The notes under the pieces: model-generated
Database searches by the model: none
What the model was told of the DNA's origin: nothing
What the model saw: the letters and a program-made list of their open reading frames with translations, nothing else
Made by a program: the position numbers and the translations under genes
Shown here: piece by piece, positions 26,486-35,788 of the stretch
Numbering within the stretch: the stretch's first letter is position 1
Layout: every line of letters begins with the position of its first letter
Origin: Desulfatitalea sp. BRH_c12
GTDB taxonomy: Bacteria; Desulfobacterota; Desulfobacteria; Desulfobacterales; Desulfosarcinaceae
Length of the DNA: 64,000 bases
Assembly: GCA_000961655.1 (NCBI GenBank)
Contig: LADR01000024.1
Location: 62,001 to 126,000 of the forward strand
Direction: 5' to 3'

Positions 26486-27145
26486 CTACCAGTCGCGGGC
26501 ATGTCTTACGGCTCCGAATTCCGATCCGATATATGCCCTGGTCAACCATCCGGATAGCATATGGCGCAGTCGTGTAAAGGGAATCAACGCCAGCAGGAGC
26601 TCGCCGCTGACCATGTGCGCAATGGTCATCCACGGTCCCGCCGGCCATTGATGATAGGCCAAAAAGCCGGTGACGAATGGCGCGGCCGTCAAGACCAGCA
26701 GCAGATAATCGGATGCGTCGCTGACAAAACGCACTTCAGGGCGCAGCACGCGTCGCAATGCGAAAAAGAGGCAGGCGGCCACGACAACCAGCGTCATGAC
26801 GTCCACCACCGCGTCGGGCAATGTCCACCAGCTCAGGTTCCAGGCTTCATCCCAGAGCACCACGTGGGATACGATAAACACGGGGGCTGCGATCAGGCTG
26901 ATGTGAAAAATGAAAGTAACCCCGGTCAAAATCGGATTGCGCCGCCACCCCATGGCGAAAAAGGGAATCAGCCAGTGCAGGATCGAACGCAGGCTGTAGC
27001 GCAGGCTCATGTAGGAGAAGATAAAAGGTTCGCTTTGGCGCACCTGCCGCAGCATGCTCAGCAACCGATAACATAATCCGCCAAAGAAGAAAAGGAAAGC
27101 CGCCCAAGCCAGTGGTCCGGCCACAAAGGCGTATAAACTAGTCAT
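26486..27145 (-). CDS. tmcC: TmcC, membrane cytochrome b subunit
   Basis: A 219-residue integral membrane protein with about five hydrophobic segments, matching the NarI-like/HmcE cytochrome b family. Conserved His residues that could bind haem b occur in FIFHISLIA, FIVSHVVLW, FLAYHQW and TIAHMVSGE. It resembles HmcE at 35033-35710 (both start with a short YxFVxGPLAWxAF segment). It should conduct electrons from TmcA in the periplasm to TmcB in the cytoplasm. It lies 58 nt before tmcB in the transcript. Confidence 0.88.
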   Translation of the reverse strand: MTSLYAFVAGPLAWAAFLFFFGGLCYRLLSMLRQVRQSEPFIFSYMSLRYSLRSILHWLIPFFAMGWRRNPILTGVTFIFHISLIAAPVFIVSHVVLWDEAWNLSWWTLPDAVVDVMTLVVVAACLFFALRRVLRPEVRFVSDASDYLLLVLTAAPFVTGFLAYHQWPAGPWMTIAHMVSGELLLALIPFTRLRHMLSGWLTRAYIGSEFGAVRHARDW

Positions 27146-27268
27146 AGGGATCGTCCTCCCTCCGCAGCATGACGCTTATAAGAAGATCCGAATACCGCCG
27201 CAATTTAGAGCCGGCTTTGCTGGAGGTGATACGCGCTTTCTCATGCATATTCCATAAAGGGTTAACGT

Positions 27269-28522
27269 TCAGAACTTTTCGACAACTTTCCGGCAATACC
27301 CGTTCTGATTCATTGTGGGCAGCAGGAGGCGCCGTCCGTCCGGACTGAAAAACGGCTCCCAGTTCCGTTCAAACGCATGCGGCCAGATGCGGTCGTCGAC
27401 CGCGAACGTGAAGGCGCCGTCCATTTCCACCTTGACGGCGACGCTGCCGCTGCCATCCGGCGCAAATACCGGCGGCCATGCACGCTCGAAGCGGTGCTGC
27501 CAGGGTTTGCCGTCGACCACGACCGTCCAGTGATCTTTTTCTTTGGCCAGGGCGGCGATGTGCCGGCCATCCGGGCTGAAGGTCAGATCGCTGACCATGC
27601 CTGCGAAGGTCACCGGCCAGGGATGGCCGTCCACAACCACGGTCCAGCGTCCGAAGGCGGTGGCCGCGATGGCTGCCAGGCGCGAACCGTCGGGACTGAA
27701 ACGCTGCTGCCATAGTTGTGCGAAGGGCCGCTGCCACAGCAGTTCACCATCTTGAGCCATTTTCCAGTGGCCGTCCTTACGCACCGGCGCCACCACGTGA
27801 CCGGTAACCGGATCAAAACTGGGGGCCCATACACACGTGTATTGTTGCGGCCAGGGTTTGCCATCGACCACAATGGTATAGTCGTACAGGCTTTGGCGCA
27901 CTTCGGCTGCCAGGTGCTGCCCGTCGGGGCTGAATACCAGGTGCCACACATTGACAAAGGTGCTGCCCCAGGCGGTGCCATCGACCGCGGCGCTGAAAGT
28001 GCCTTCCTGAAAGGCCTCTAACTGTCCTGAATCGGCAACCTTGACCTGGACGGCGCCGGCGGTGCGGTCGCCTGAGGGACTGAGTGCAGAATAAGCGATG
28101 GTACCGAAATCGTTCGGCCATACTTCGCCGTCAAGGGCCATGGCATAGCGGCCCCCTTGCTGAATGGCGGCCGCGATATGCTGCCCGTTTTCACTGACCA
28201 ATGGGTGCCAGATGTAGTCGAAACTTTCCGGCCAGGTTTGTCCGTTCACGGCCAGCGTCCATTGGCCGTCCGCCGACACCAGGGCTGTCGCACGGCTGTC
28301 CGGTGTGAAGCGCAACCGCCAGATTTTATCGAAAGGGGTATCCCAAAGGGCACCGTTTACACAGACATTGAAGGCTTGGTCATCTAAAGCAACGATTGCG
28401 GCAACGGATTCTCCGTCCGCACTGACCTGATATTCTTGTACCTGCAGGAAGCGCTCGGTCCAAGATTTCGTATCAACGCGCTTTTCACCGATAGACCAGT
28501 CCCACGCCGAGCTGACGACCAT
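27269..28522 (-). CDS. tmcD: TmcD-like tryptophan-rich repeat protein
   Basis: A 417-residue protein built of about eight repeats of 40-50 residues, each with a W-P-x(2-4)-F turn and an F-S-P-D-G-R-x-(I/L)-A-A turn, for example FSPDGRHIAALAKEKDHWTV. This suggests a WD40-like beta-propeller. It is rich in Trp and has no clear signal peptide. TmcD of Desulfovibrio is described as a Trp-rich protein of unknown role in the Tmc complex. Position and composition support the identification, but no function can be given. AAGGAGG lies 4 nt before the ATG. It is the first gene of the tmc transcript, 123 nt before tmcC. Confidence 0.75.
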   Translation of the reverse strand: MVVSSAWDWSIGEKRVDTKSWTERFLQVQEYQVSADGESVAAIVALDDQAFNVCVNGALWDTPFDKIWRLRFTPDSRATALVSADGQWTLAVNGQTWPESFDYIWHPLVSENGQHIAAAIQQGGRYAMALDGEVWPNDFGTIAYSALSPSGDRTAGAVQVKVADSGQLEAFQEGTFSAAVDGTAWGSTFVNVWHLVFSPDGQHLAAEVRQSLYDYTIVVDGKPWPQQYTCVWAPSFDPVTGHVVAPVRKDGHWKMAQDGELLWQRPFAQLWQQRFSPDGSRLAAIAATAFGRWTVVVDGHPWPVTFAGMVSDLTFSPDGRHIAALAKEKDHWTVVVDGKPWQHRFERAWPPVFAPDGSGSVAVKVEMDGAFTFAVDDRIWPHAFERNWEPFFSPDGRRLLLPTMNQNGYCRKVVEKF

Positions 28523-28657
28523 TATGCCTCCTTGGATGGGCTGGATTCATCGTCTGCAGCGATCGTTTACGCTGCCTGGGCAAGGACGTTAAGGAGGGCG
28601 ATGAATACCATTCATGTCTCAGGGTGGATTAAGAATGGGGAGATGTCAAGGCCAAAA

Positions 28658-30607
28658 TCAGAAGGAACTTTCATTGTTGAAAGGGTGCACTCCCGCGGGC
28701 GGCGTGCTGATTGACCGGGGCAGTCGAATGGTGAAAAGCGCGCCATTGCCGGGACTGGACACGGCGCTGATGCTACCCCTGTTTTTCTCCAGGATGCGGC
28801 TGGCAATAAATAGCCCCAGTCCGCTGCCTTCTTTTTTGCGGCTAATGAAATAAGGCGTGAAAATCTTGTCCAGGGTGTCGCTGTCCATGCCGACGCCATT
28901 GTCGCCAACCGTGAAAAAAAGGTGATCCGGATCGACATGGGCTTCCAACGTGATCACATGGCGTTTGCGACCATCCGGGTCGGTTGTGCACGCCTCGACG
29001 GCGTTGTCCAGCAGATTGGCCAATATGGCCTGCAGCATGCCGGGGTCGATTTCGGTTTCTTTCAGATCGTCGACGGCAGTGGCGATCAACGCGATGCCGT
29101 GGCGCTCGATTTTAGGTCGGATCTGGTCGGCTACATCGCGTATAAAGGTGCCTACATCGATGCGCTGCCATTTCAGATCCTTTTCCTTGGCATAAAAAAG
29201 GATGTCGTTGACCATGTTGCGGATGCGGCTCATGACCACGCGCACAGTATCCCAACCTTCTTTGATCTGGGCCTGATCGTCTTTGGCAAAACCGCGATCC
29301 ACCAGGTACATGCCGCCATCCAGCCCGGTCAGCAGCCCCTTGATGGCGTGAGAAACCGAGCCGACCATCAACCCGAGAGACGCCAACTGTTCCTGCAGCC
29401 GGCGGATTTGGGTGACATCCGTGGACATTTCGATGACATGAGTGATCGTGCCGCTACTGTCTTGCAGGGGCGCGGTCTGAACGAGCATGCGACGGATGGC
29501 ATCCTGGGGGCCGGAGGCCTCCTTTTCGCAATGGTGGGGCAGGCCATCTGCGAAGGTTTCGGCCACTGGGCATTGCGGGCAGGCGCTGTCACGTTGCTGG
29601 TAAACTTGATAGCAGTGTGCCCCGGACGTGCTGCTGAAATCCTCCCGGAAGCGCCGATTGGCTTCGATGATGCGCAAATCGCGGTCCTGAACGGTGATAT
29701 AGCAGGGCGCTTCATTGAAGAGTTGTTGATAGCGTTGCTGTGCCGAACGCAGGGCGTCCTGCAGGCGGCGGATTTCAGCGACATCGGCCGCGATTTCCAC
29801 CACCAGTTCGACCCGCCCGGCGGCATTGCGAATGGGTGCGGTGTGGACGACCACCGGCGACTCGCTGCCGTCCGGGTAGGTGAGCGTCGTACTGATCCGC
29901 TGGCCCTGGCCGCTGCTGAAAGTCGCCTCGGCCGGACAGGGTGTCTCTCCGATGTACAGGTCAGCACTGGCGCGGTTCGCGGGGGGGCCCATCTTGTCGA
30001 TGAAGCGTTGATTGGCCGCGATGATTTTTAGATCCGGCGAATGGATCGAAACCATGCAGGGCAAGTCGTTGAAACAGGCGATGCCGCCATCCAGGTCGCC
30101 GGTGATGTTCTGCAAGGCGGAAGTCAGTCCTTCCAGGGTCTGGCCGACCGCGGCGCGCCGTTCGGCGGCAATCAGCTGGGCCGACTTTTCTTCGACCAGT
30201 TTTTCAAGATCTTCGGTGTAGTCCCGTAATTGGCGGCGCATCCGGATTCTATCATTGGCGCGTTTGAGGGCGATCTCCAGCGCATCATCGTTGATCGGTT
30301 TGGTGACGAAGTCGGTCGCTTCCAGCTTCAGGCAGCGGATGGCCAGATCCATGTCCCCATGGCCGGTCAGGACGATGACCTCCGTGTCGGGTGATTCGTG
30401 TTTGATCCGTTGCAGCAGTTCGATGCCGTCCATCACCGGCATTTTGATGTCAGTGATCACGATAGGCGGCCGCAGTTCGTGGAAGATTCGCAGACCCTGC
30501 CGACCATCCGCAGCAGCCCGGACAAGGTACCCCAGATCGGCCAGAGCGATCCCCAGCACCGTGCGAATGCCTTCTTCATCGTCGACCAGCAGGAGTGTGG
30601 TGTCCAT
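28658..30607 (-). CDS. Receiver-PAS-PAS-histidine kinase fusion
   Basis: A 649-residue cytoplasmic protein. Residues 1-120 form a receiver (Asp53, Lys103); 120-160 a coiled coil (YTEDLEKLVEEKSAQL); about 170-282 and 290-402 two PAS domains; then a HisKA-like dimerisation domain (SVSHAIKGLLTGLDGG) and an HATPase domain with DNAVEAC, GDNGVGM and GSGLGLF. The second PAS carries Cys332-x10-Cys343-x2-Cys346-Pro, which recurs in the kinase at 43291. No membrane segment is seen. The start at 30607 gives the standard receiver N-terminus; an ATG at 30664 is an alternative. It precedes the tmc genes by 135 nt on the same strand and could be their redox regulator. Confidence 0.85.
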   Translation of the reverse strand: MDTTLLLVDDEEGIRTVLGIALADLGYLVRAAADGRQGLRIFHELRPPIVITDIKMPVMDGIELLQRIKHESPDTEVIVLTGHGDMDLAIRCLKLEATDFVTKPINDDALEIALKRANDRIRMRRQLRDYTEDLEKLVEEKSAQLIAAERRAAVGQTLEGLTSALQNITGDLDGGIACFNDLPCMVSIHSPDLKIIAANQRFIDKMGPPANRASADLYIGETPCPAEATFSSGQGQRISTTLTYPDGSESPVVVHTAPIRNAAGRVELVVEIAADVAEIRRLQDALRSAQQRYQQLFNEAPCYITVQDRDLRIIEANRRFREDFSSTSGAHCYQVYQQRDSACPQCPVAETFADGLPHHCEKEASGPQDAIRRMLVQTAPLQDSSGTITHVIEMSTDVTQIRRLQEQLASLGLMVGSVSHAIKGLLTGLDGGMYLVDRGFAKDDQAQIKEGWDTVRVVMSRIRNMVNDILFYAKEKDLKWQRIDVGTFIRDVADQIRPKIERHGIALIATAVDDLKETEIDPGMLQAILANLLDNAVEACTTDPDGRKRHVITLEAHVDPDHLFFTVGDNGVGMDSDTLDKIFTPYFISRKKEGSGLGLFIASRILEKNRGSISAVSSPGNGALFTIRLPRSISTPPAGVHPFNNESSF

Positions 30608-31012
30608 GGTATCGAGGACTCTATAGCCGTCGTATCGGAAACGGTCGCGGATTGCCCGACCCATTCGGCCTGTATCCGTAAGACCCCGGTTTCCAGTCTC
30701 GCGTGATGTTTTTGGACTTAGCTTTCTTGAACGATACCACTAAAATGATAAAATAGACAAGTGGGTCGTTGCCTCCCTTGCCTCCCCTGATCTACCGGGC
30801 GTATTGCCAGCCGGTACCTATCATACAGGTGGCTGCAGGAGACGGGTGCGGCAGCGGCTGCAATTGACATCGAAAGTGGAAATCGGTTGCCCCTGGCACA
30901 CAGCCAAAATGATTTAAATTGCCGCGGGGGTATGCTAAGGATGAATCCTTGGTAGCTGTAAGATGGTGCCGGGTTTGGTTTAATGGTAATAGTATGCAGC
31001 GAGGAGGATTCC
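30608..31012. promoter_or_regulatory. Divergent intergenic region with a short palindrome
   Basis: A 405-nt non-coding stretch between the divergent kinase (minus) and PAS (plus) genes, so it must hold both promoters. A perfect inverted repeat, AAGGAT-GA-ATCCTT, lies at 30937-30950, about 60 nt before the PAS gene, and could be an operator. A TTGACA at 30864-30869 has no convincing -10 box at normal spacing. No sigma-54 consensus was found. Confidence 0.4.
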
Positions 31013-31600
31013 ATGTCGGAAGATGGCATTTATGCGGCGGCTCAGAAGATTCGGTTGGACCTGGTCACCCTGTTTCACAAAGCGATCGAGAGCAGTATCG
31101 CGCCATTGAATCTCAAAATGGACCCCGAGATCGGACAGGAAATTCGGGAGAGAATTGCTGTATTGATGTTTGACGAGATGGTCAACGACATGCCGATGGT
31201 GCCATATCTGTCCGTGTGGGAGGATGGCGCCAAAGAGATCGCGCATGCCTACATGAGCCCCAAAATTGTGGAAATCAGCGGCTATTCGCCGCAGGAACTG
31301 CTCAGTGTCGGCTATGTGAACATCGTCCAAGGCGATATCATCAGCTTTTACCGGGAGCAAGTCAGTGCGGAGGAAAAAGTGAATCCACTACCTGAAGCCC
31401 GGAATAAACGGATGGGCGGGTTTCTCGAGAACCGCCATTGGGAGGGGTGCTACAAACTGGAGACCAAAGATGGTCGGCAGATCTGGGTCATCGATCGATC
31501 CACCATCACTCGTTTCCGGAACACCGCCAAGGGCAATGTCATTTGTCTTTCGTGTGGCGTTTTGCTGGAAAGCACCGAACTGCTCGAAAGAAAAAAGTAA
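31013..31600 (+). CDS. PAS-domain protein of unknown role
   Basis: A 195-residue cytoplasmic protein. The first 60 residues are helical and unassigned; residues about 65-180 fit a PAS domain (SVWEDGAKEIAHAYMSPKIV followed by SGYSPQELLSVGYVNIVQGD) with a C-terminal part RQIWVIDRSTITRF. It ends with a CLSC pair near residue 180, which could bind metal or be redox-active. There is no output domain. GGAGGA lies 5 nt before the ATG. It converges with the response regulator at 31604 (3 nt between stops), inside the signalling group between Hmc and Tmc. Confidence 0.72.
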   Translation: MSEDGIYAAAQKIRLDLVTLFHKAIESSIAPLNLKMDPEIGQEIRERIAVLMFDEMVNDMPMVPYLSVWEDGAKEIAHAYMSPKIVEISGYSPQELLSVGYVNIVQGDIISFYREQVSAEEKVNPLPEARNKRMGGFLENRHWEGCYKLETKDGRQIWVIDRSTITRFRNTAKGNVICLSCGVLLESTELLERKK

Positions 31601-31603
31601 GTT

Positions 31604-32014
31604 TCAGCCCAGCACCTGTCCGACCACAGCCAGAAGGCGGTCGGGATCGGGTGGTTTTTCCATGTAAGCCTGGGGAGGCGGCAACGGTGTATCGCATTGC
31701 GCATTGAGCATGGTGATGTAATGCCTGAAGGCGCTCTCCGTCACGGCCGATAGCATGATCACCGGAATGCACGCCAGTTGCGGATCCTCCTTGAGCGCTT
31801 TGTACAGCCAAGCGCCCCCGTCGCCGGGCATCATTACATCCAGCAGAATCAGGTCCGGGTTCAACTGGCGGACTTGGGCCAAGCCTTCGCGACCGTTGCG
31901 CGCGACCACGGCATGGAAGCCGCTGGTCTCAAATAGCGTCGACATGAAAATGCGCATGTCCAATTCATCATCCACGATCACAACGGTGCGTTTAACCGGG
32001 GCGTTTTCTGCCAT
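31604..32014 (-). CDS. Single-domain response regulator with extended loop
   Basis: A 136-residue receiver domain (VVIVDDELDMR, Asp at LLDVMMPGDGG, Lys at YMEKPPDPDR). Between beta-4 and the conserved Lys there is an extra segment, HYITMLNAQCDTPLPPPQAY, longer than in ordinary CheY proteins. No output domain follows. It starts 26 nt after the UspA gene stop and is probably cotranscribed with it. An Rrf1-type response regulator accompanies hmc in Desulfovibrio vulgaris; whether this is its counterpart is uncertain. Confidence 0.85.
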   Translation of the reverse strand: MAENAPVKRTVVIVDDELDMRIFMSTLFETSGFHAVVARNGREGLAQVRQLNPDLILLDVMMPGDGGAWLYKALKEDPQLACIPVIMLSAVTESAFRHYITMLNAQCDTPLPPPQAYMEKPPDPDRLLAVVGQVLG

Positions 32015-32040
32015 ATCTTCGTTTCGGCTCTCTTCACCTT

Positions 32041-32970
32041 CTACGCTGAGGTGTCGACCGTTTTGTCCAATCGATTGACAGATGCGACCGGGCAGGCCGA
32101 CCGCAGAACGACCTGTTCGACGGTGCTGCCCAGCAGTGCTTGCTCTGGATCGATTTCGCGTGTGTGATGGGCCATGACGATCAGATCGGCTTGGCGCTCG
32201 CGGGCCTGCTTCAGAATTTCCACATAGGGAACGCCTTCCCGCACCATGACCGTAACCTTTTCATACCCCTTGAGTTGAGGCAAATAGAGGTTTTCAATCT
32301 TGCCGCGGACGGTCGCGATGTGGGCTTCGATCTCTTCCTGAGATTTGATTTGTCCGACTTCCGTGCCAGCCAGATCTACAGCATGAAAGATATGCAGATT
32401 GGCGTCGACCTCCCTGGCCAGTCGGGCCGCCCACAGGAACGCGGCTCCCGAAGCCTTTGATAAATCGATGCCCACGACGATGTTCGAAAAGAGTTTCCAA
32501 CAGGTGGTGCAGGGCCGGCTGATGATCACCACCGGGCAGCGCGCGCCCTTGGCGACTTTCTGCATCGTGCTGCCCACCACATTGCGAAAGCGTGAAGCGC
32601 CGATATCTTCCGGTCGGGTGTGGGCGCCCATGACGATCATGTCCACATCTTCGTCACGCGCTTTGCGCAGGATCTCGCGATGGGGCACGCCTACGGCCGC
32701 CTCCAATGTAACGTTTTCGGTGTCCTTGAGCAGGTCGGCATACGTGTTGCGCATTTCTTCTTTGACCCAATCGACATAATCGGGATCGACTTGTTCTCTT
32801 TCCCCGGTGCGCACATCGGTGACAAAGGGGCTGAAGCCATGCGTGGGAATGCCCAGCACATGAAAGACGATGAGCCGCGCATCCCATTTGAGCTCCAGAT
32901 CAAATGCGACTTTGGCCGCATTGTCACACACCGGCGAAGCGCTTGTGGCAAACAGGATTTTTTTAAACAT
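32041..32970 (-). CDS. Tandem universal stress protein (two UspA domains)
   Basis: A 309-residue protein of two Usp domains (about 1-150 and 157-300). Each ends with the nucleotide-site pattern: GAHTR followed by VVGSTMQKVA in the first, AHHTRE followed by LLGSTVEQVV in the second. The ATP-binding type is therefore likely. Usp proteins respond to stress, starvation or redox change; the direct role is unknown. The start at 32970 has GGAGC upstream and overlaps the preceding gene's 3' end by 8 bp. A UspA gene also lies near tmc in Desulfovibrio vulgaris. Confidence 0.88.
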   Translation of the reverse strand: MFKKILFATSASPVCDNAAKVAFDLELKWDARLIVFHVLGIPTHGFSPFVTDVRTGEREQVDPDYVDWVKEEMRNTYADLLKDTENVTLEAAVGVPHREILRKARDEDVDMIVMGAHTRPEDIGASRFRNVVGSTMQKVAKGARCPVVIISRPCTTCWKLFSNIVVGIDLSKASGAAFLWAARLAREVDANLHIFHAVDLAGTEVGQIKSQEEIEAHIATVRGKIENLYLPQLKGYEKVTVMVREGVPYVEILKQARERQADLIVMAHHTREIDPEQALLGSTVEQVVLRSACPVASVNRLDKTVDTSA

Positions 32971-33520
32971 GGTTTGGCTCCTTAAGTTGGCACGCTTTGG
33001 GTGTGCCGTGAAAGCTGAGTTCCCAGGCAATGCTGTCGATCAATTCAAAAAGGCTGTATGTGGTGTCGAAAGTAAAAACATCCATCCGGTCTCCGAAAAC
33101 CACATGCCGCAGCACCCCCAGGCGCAAAGGCATATCCAAAAGAAAATCCAGTGCCAATGAGCGGATTTCGTGGGGCGAATCGGTCTGGGCGGCGCTGAAC
33201 CCTTTTAAGGAGTTGTAGATGTCGATGCGGGCGCGACCCGGATGGCCGACCATTTCGATGGTTTTGGTCAAAACGAGTGCGTCGAAGGCCTGCCAGCGGC
33301 AGTCTTCGGCAGGGGCTTGCCGGTACTGCTGCAGCAGCAAAGGATAGAGTTCTCCCAGCTGAATCAGGATGGGATAAATTTCAAACAGGTGAAAATAGGT
33401 GCGCAGCCGGCATGCATCCGCAAGCAGCACCTGATGGCCGAGATAGGCCAAAGGGGCAACGACGATGGTGCGGCCATCGGTCAGCAAGCGTCCGTCCGGT
33501 TGCAGGTGCACCTGGTTCAT
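32963..33520 (-). CDS. Conserved-looking hypothetical protein in the hmc-tmc block
   Basis: A 185-residue soluble protein, no signal or membrane segment, no Cys motif. It contains many Leu, Tyr and Phe residues in predicted helices (RTYFHLFEIYPILIQLGELY) and a His-rich segment near the C-terminus. I do not recognise a domain. It overlaps the tandem Usp gene by 8 bp, which implies coupled expression. A small hypothetical gene is also found next to usp and tmc genes in Desulfovibrio, so it may be a conserved partner; that is inferred from context only. Confidence 0.65.
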   Translation of the reverse strand: MNQVHLQPDGRLLTDGRTIVVAPLAYLGHQVLLADACRLRTYFHLFEIYPILIQLGELYPLLLQQYRQAPAEDCRWQAFDALVLTKTIEMVGHPGRARIDIYNSLKGFSAAQTDSPHEIRSLALDFLLDMPLRLGVLRHVVFGDRMDVFTFDTTYSLFELIDSIAWELSFHGTPKACQLKEPNHV

Positions 33521-33552
33521 GATCGACCTTTGTTTAGTCGTAATCGTCAGAT

Positions 33553-33585
33553 GTTGAATCGGTGACCTGCCCGAACCGATTCAAC
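33553..33585. promoter_or_regulatory. 11-bp perfect inverted repeat downstream of hmcF
   Basis: GTTGAATCGGT (33553-33563) and ACCGATTCAAC (33575-33585) are perfect reverse complements over 11 nt with an 11-nt loop. It lies between the hmcF stop and the start of the hypothetical gene at 33520. No T-run follows on the minus strand, so it is not a standard intrinsic terminator. It could be an operator for the downstream group, or an mRNA-stabilising hairpin at the hmc 3' end. Confidence 0.55.
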
Positions 33586-33613
33586 GCATCGACGCTTTGA
33601 AAAATCGACACTA

Positions 33614-34996
33614 TTACTCTTCTGGTCTCAAATGTTCGGGTACGATGACCATTTTCAACAACAACGGCTTTAAAAATGACCAGCGGATGCCGATGTGGTA
33701 AATCTCTTCGAGGTCGCGAATGGCATCCCAGCAGTTGTGGCAGGGCGACACCACAAGCTTGGCGCCGGTGGCCAGAATCTGGTCGCGCTTGACCTTCAGG
33801 CCCACGTTGCGCTGTTCGCGATAGCGTCCGATACCATTCAGTCCGCCGCCGCCGCCGCAGCAGAAATTGTGTTCGCCGCAGGGTCGCATTTCGCGAAAAT
33901 CCTCGGCGATGTAGCTCATGATCTCGCGGGCGCACTCGCGCAGGCCCGCATTGCGGATGTAGTTGCAGGAATCCTGATATGTCACCGGCTCCTTGATCCT
34001 TTTGGCCGGATCGATTTTGAGCTTGCCGGTACGCAGGGCCTCGGCCACCCACTCCACGTAATGAAAACTCTCCACCGGGGTTTGGCCTGTCTTCAGACCG
34101 GCCCAGTAAGGGCCTTCAATCACCGTGGCGCGATAGGCATGCCCGCACTCGGTGACCACCATGCGCTTGGGTTTCAGGCGCTCCATGGCGGCATAGACGC
34201 TTTCCACCTGCTTTTTGCAGCCGACCCAGTCGCCGGCGAACATGGCCAGGCTGGTTTCTTCCCACCCTTCGCTGGGTACCGTCCAGTTTTCGCCGGCCAG
34301 GTGAAACAGGATGGCCGCTTCTGCGAGATCTTCGGGGTAGTGCTTCACCTCGCGGGCATTGACTGTGTAAATGATGTCGGCGTTGGGCTTGTCGACTGGA
34401 AATTCCAATCCCGGCCAATCCTCTTCGTACTCTTCGCACATCCAGCCGCAGGTCTCCACCCAGTCGTCGGTGGTCACATCCATCTGGGCACGGTAGATGC
34501 GGTGCATGCCCGAGCCGATCTTCAACTCCCAGGGAACGAATCCCTGTGAGAAAAGAAGTCCGCGCAGGTAGCTGAACATCACTCCCATGTCGATGCCGAA
34601 CGGGCAGTACATGCCGCAACGGTTGCAACAGGTGCAGCGCGACCAGGCCGTATCCATGGCGTAGTGCATGAAAGCATTGTCCACCTTGCCTTTGCGACGC
34701 ACCATGTCGCCGAGGGTGGATTGGATTTTGTACGAGGGCACCTGCGTGGGGTCGCGGTCGTTGGCCAGGTAGAAGAAACAGCTGTCGGCGCACATGCCGC
34801 AGCGCGCGCAGATCTCCAGCCAGGTGCGCAGCCGCGACTTGAGCGACTTTTGTATGGTGGCCCACAAAGCCGGGGTGTCCACATCCAGCAGCTTCATTTC
34901 CTCATAATACTGCTTACCGCTCTTGTCCGCCAACAGGGCCTGCAGTTGTTCTACAGTGTCCACGGGGGTTTTATTGCAAAGAATTCCTTCGGGCAT
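33614..34996 (-). CDS. hmcF: HmcF, cytoplasmic CCG-domain iron-sulfur protein
   Basis: A 460-residue HdrD-like protein with two 4Fe-4S sites (Cys63, 66, 69, 73 in [11 protein letters not shown]; Cys121, 124, 127, 131 in [14 protein letters not shown]) and a C-terminal CCG domain ([26 protein letters not shown]). It has no membrane segment. As the last gene of hmcABCDEF it should take electrons from the membrane subunits HmcC/E and deliver them to cytoplasmic acceptors. It is a paralogue of TmcB at 25087. The start is 36 nt after hmcE. Confidence 0.92.
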   Translation of the reverse strand: MPEGILCNKTPVDTVEQLQALLADKSGKQYYEEMKLLDVDTPALWATIQKSLKSRLRTWLEICARCGMCADSCFFYLANDRDPTQVPSYKIQSTLGDMVRRKGKVDNAFMHYAMDTAWSRCTCCNRCGMYCPFGIDMGVMFSYLRGLLFSQGFVPWELKIGSGMHRIYRAQMDVTTDDWVETCGWMCEEYEEDWPGLEFPVDKPNADIIYTVNAREVKHYPEDLAEAAILFHLAGENWTVPSEGWEETSLAMFAGDWVGCKKQVESVYAAMERLKPKRMVVTECGHAYRATVIEGPYWAGLKTGQTPVESFHYVEWVAEALRTGKLKIDPAKRIKEPVTYQDSCNYIRNAGLRECAREIMSYIAEDFREMRPCGEHNFCCGGGGGLNGIGRYREQRNVGLKVKRDQILATGAKLVVSPCHNCWDAIRDLEEIYHIGIRWSFLKPLLLKMVIVPEHLRPEE

Positions 34997-35032
34997 AGTT
35001 TATACCTGTATGTAAAAAATTTTGAATGGATA

Positions 35033-35710
35033 CTACCAGGGCAGGCCCTGGCTTTTCATGCCGCCGCGCTTGATCCCATAATCCATGCCAATCTGGGCTC
35101 TCGACAGGAAAAAAAGCAGTGCGTGCGACAATTTGGTCAAAGGCACGGCAATGAGCATGATTTCTCCGGATAGTATATGCGCAATCAACCAGAATGAATA
35201 GTCGCCGATCTGGTGGTAAGCCAGAAAGCCCGTAAAGAACGGCGTCACCACGATCAGCAGCAGCGCGATATCGTAGAAGGTGGTCAAGATGCGGACTTCA
35301 GGCAATGCGATGCGTCGCAGCATGATGAACAAGGCCGCGATCATCATGGCCACCGTCAGCGTGTCGGCAACCGGGTCGGGAAGGGCCGGCAGTCGGAAGC
35401 CCCAGCGTTCTTCAAGCAGCAGATTGTGACCCAGCAGGAAAATAGGTGTGATAATGATGCCGATATGAAACACGAACACCAGCAGCGTGAACCCCGAATA
35501 GAAGCGCCAGCTGTGCGTGCCATAGGGTATCAGCCAACTCACGATCGACCGCGCGGCGCCTTTGACGCCGTAGCCCGTGTGGTGCCCGTAGCTGACCCTG
35601 TCCAATTGCCAGTTCAGACCTCTGATGTACCAGACGAAGCGCCAGATCAGTCCGAAAAAGAAAACACTGAAAGCGATCCAGGCCAACGGGCCGGTGACAA
35701 ACTCATACAT
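35033..35710 (-). CDS. hmcE: HmcE, membrane cytochrome b subunit
   Basis: A 225-residue membrane protein with about five hydrophobic segments and candidate haem-b His residues in FVFHIGIII, GHNLLLEE, FLAYHQIG and IAHILSGE, as in the NarI-like HmcE/DsrM/TmcC family. It forms part of the membrane core that carries electrons from HmcA/HmcB to HmcF. AAGGAG lies 7 nt before the ATG. The start codon overlaps the stop of a 27-codon mini-ORF (ATGTATGA). Confidence 0.92.
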   Translation of the reverse strand: MYEFVTGPLAWIAFSVFFFGLIWRFVWYIRGLNWQLDRVSYGHHTGYGVKGAARSIVSWLIPYGTHSWRFYSGFTLLVFVFHIGIIITPIFLLGHNLLLEERWGFRLPALPDPVADTLTVAMMIAALFIMLRRIALPEVRILTTFYDIALLLIVVTPFFTGFLAYHQIGDYSFWLIAHILSGEIMLIAVPLTKLSHALLFFLSRAQIGMDYGIKRGGMKSQGLPW

Positions 35711-35786
35711 GCGCGACTCCTTGCATGATATTCACTATAGTCGTTCCGTAAACGTCCCTGGCCGGGACTAGGAAAAAAGACAGCAT
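35703..35786 (-). CDS. Possible 27-codon mini-ORF between hmcD and hmcE
   Basis: An ATG at 35786 opens 27 codons and stops at a TGA that overlaps the hmcE start. AAGGAG lies 5 nt before the ATG, inside the end of hmcD, so translation is plausible. The first residues (MLSFFLVPA) are hydrophobic. It may be a real small subunit, a coupling device to translate hmcE, or chance. I know of no such gene in described hmc operons. Confidence 0.3.
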   Translation of the reverse strand: MLSFFLVPARDVYGTTIVNIMQGVAHV

Positions 35787-35788
35787 CG

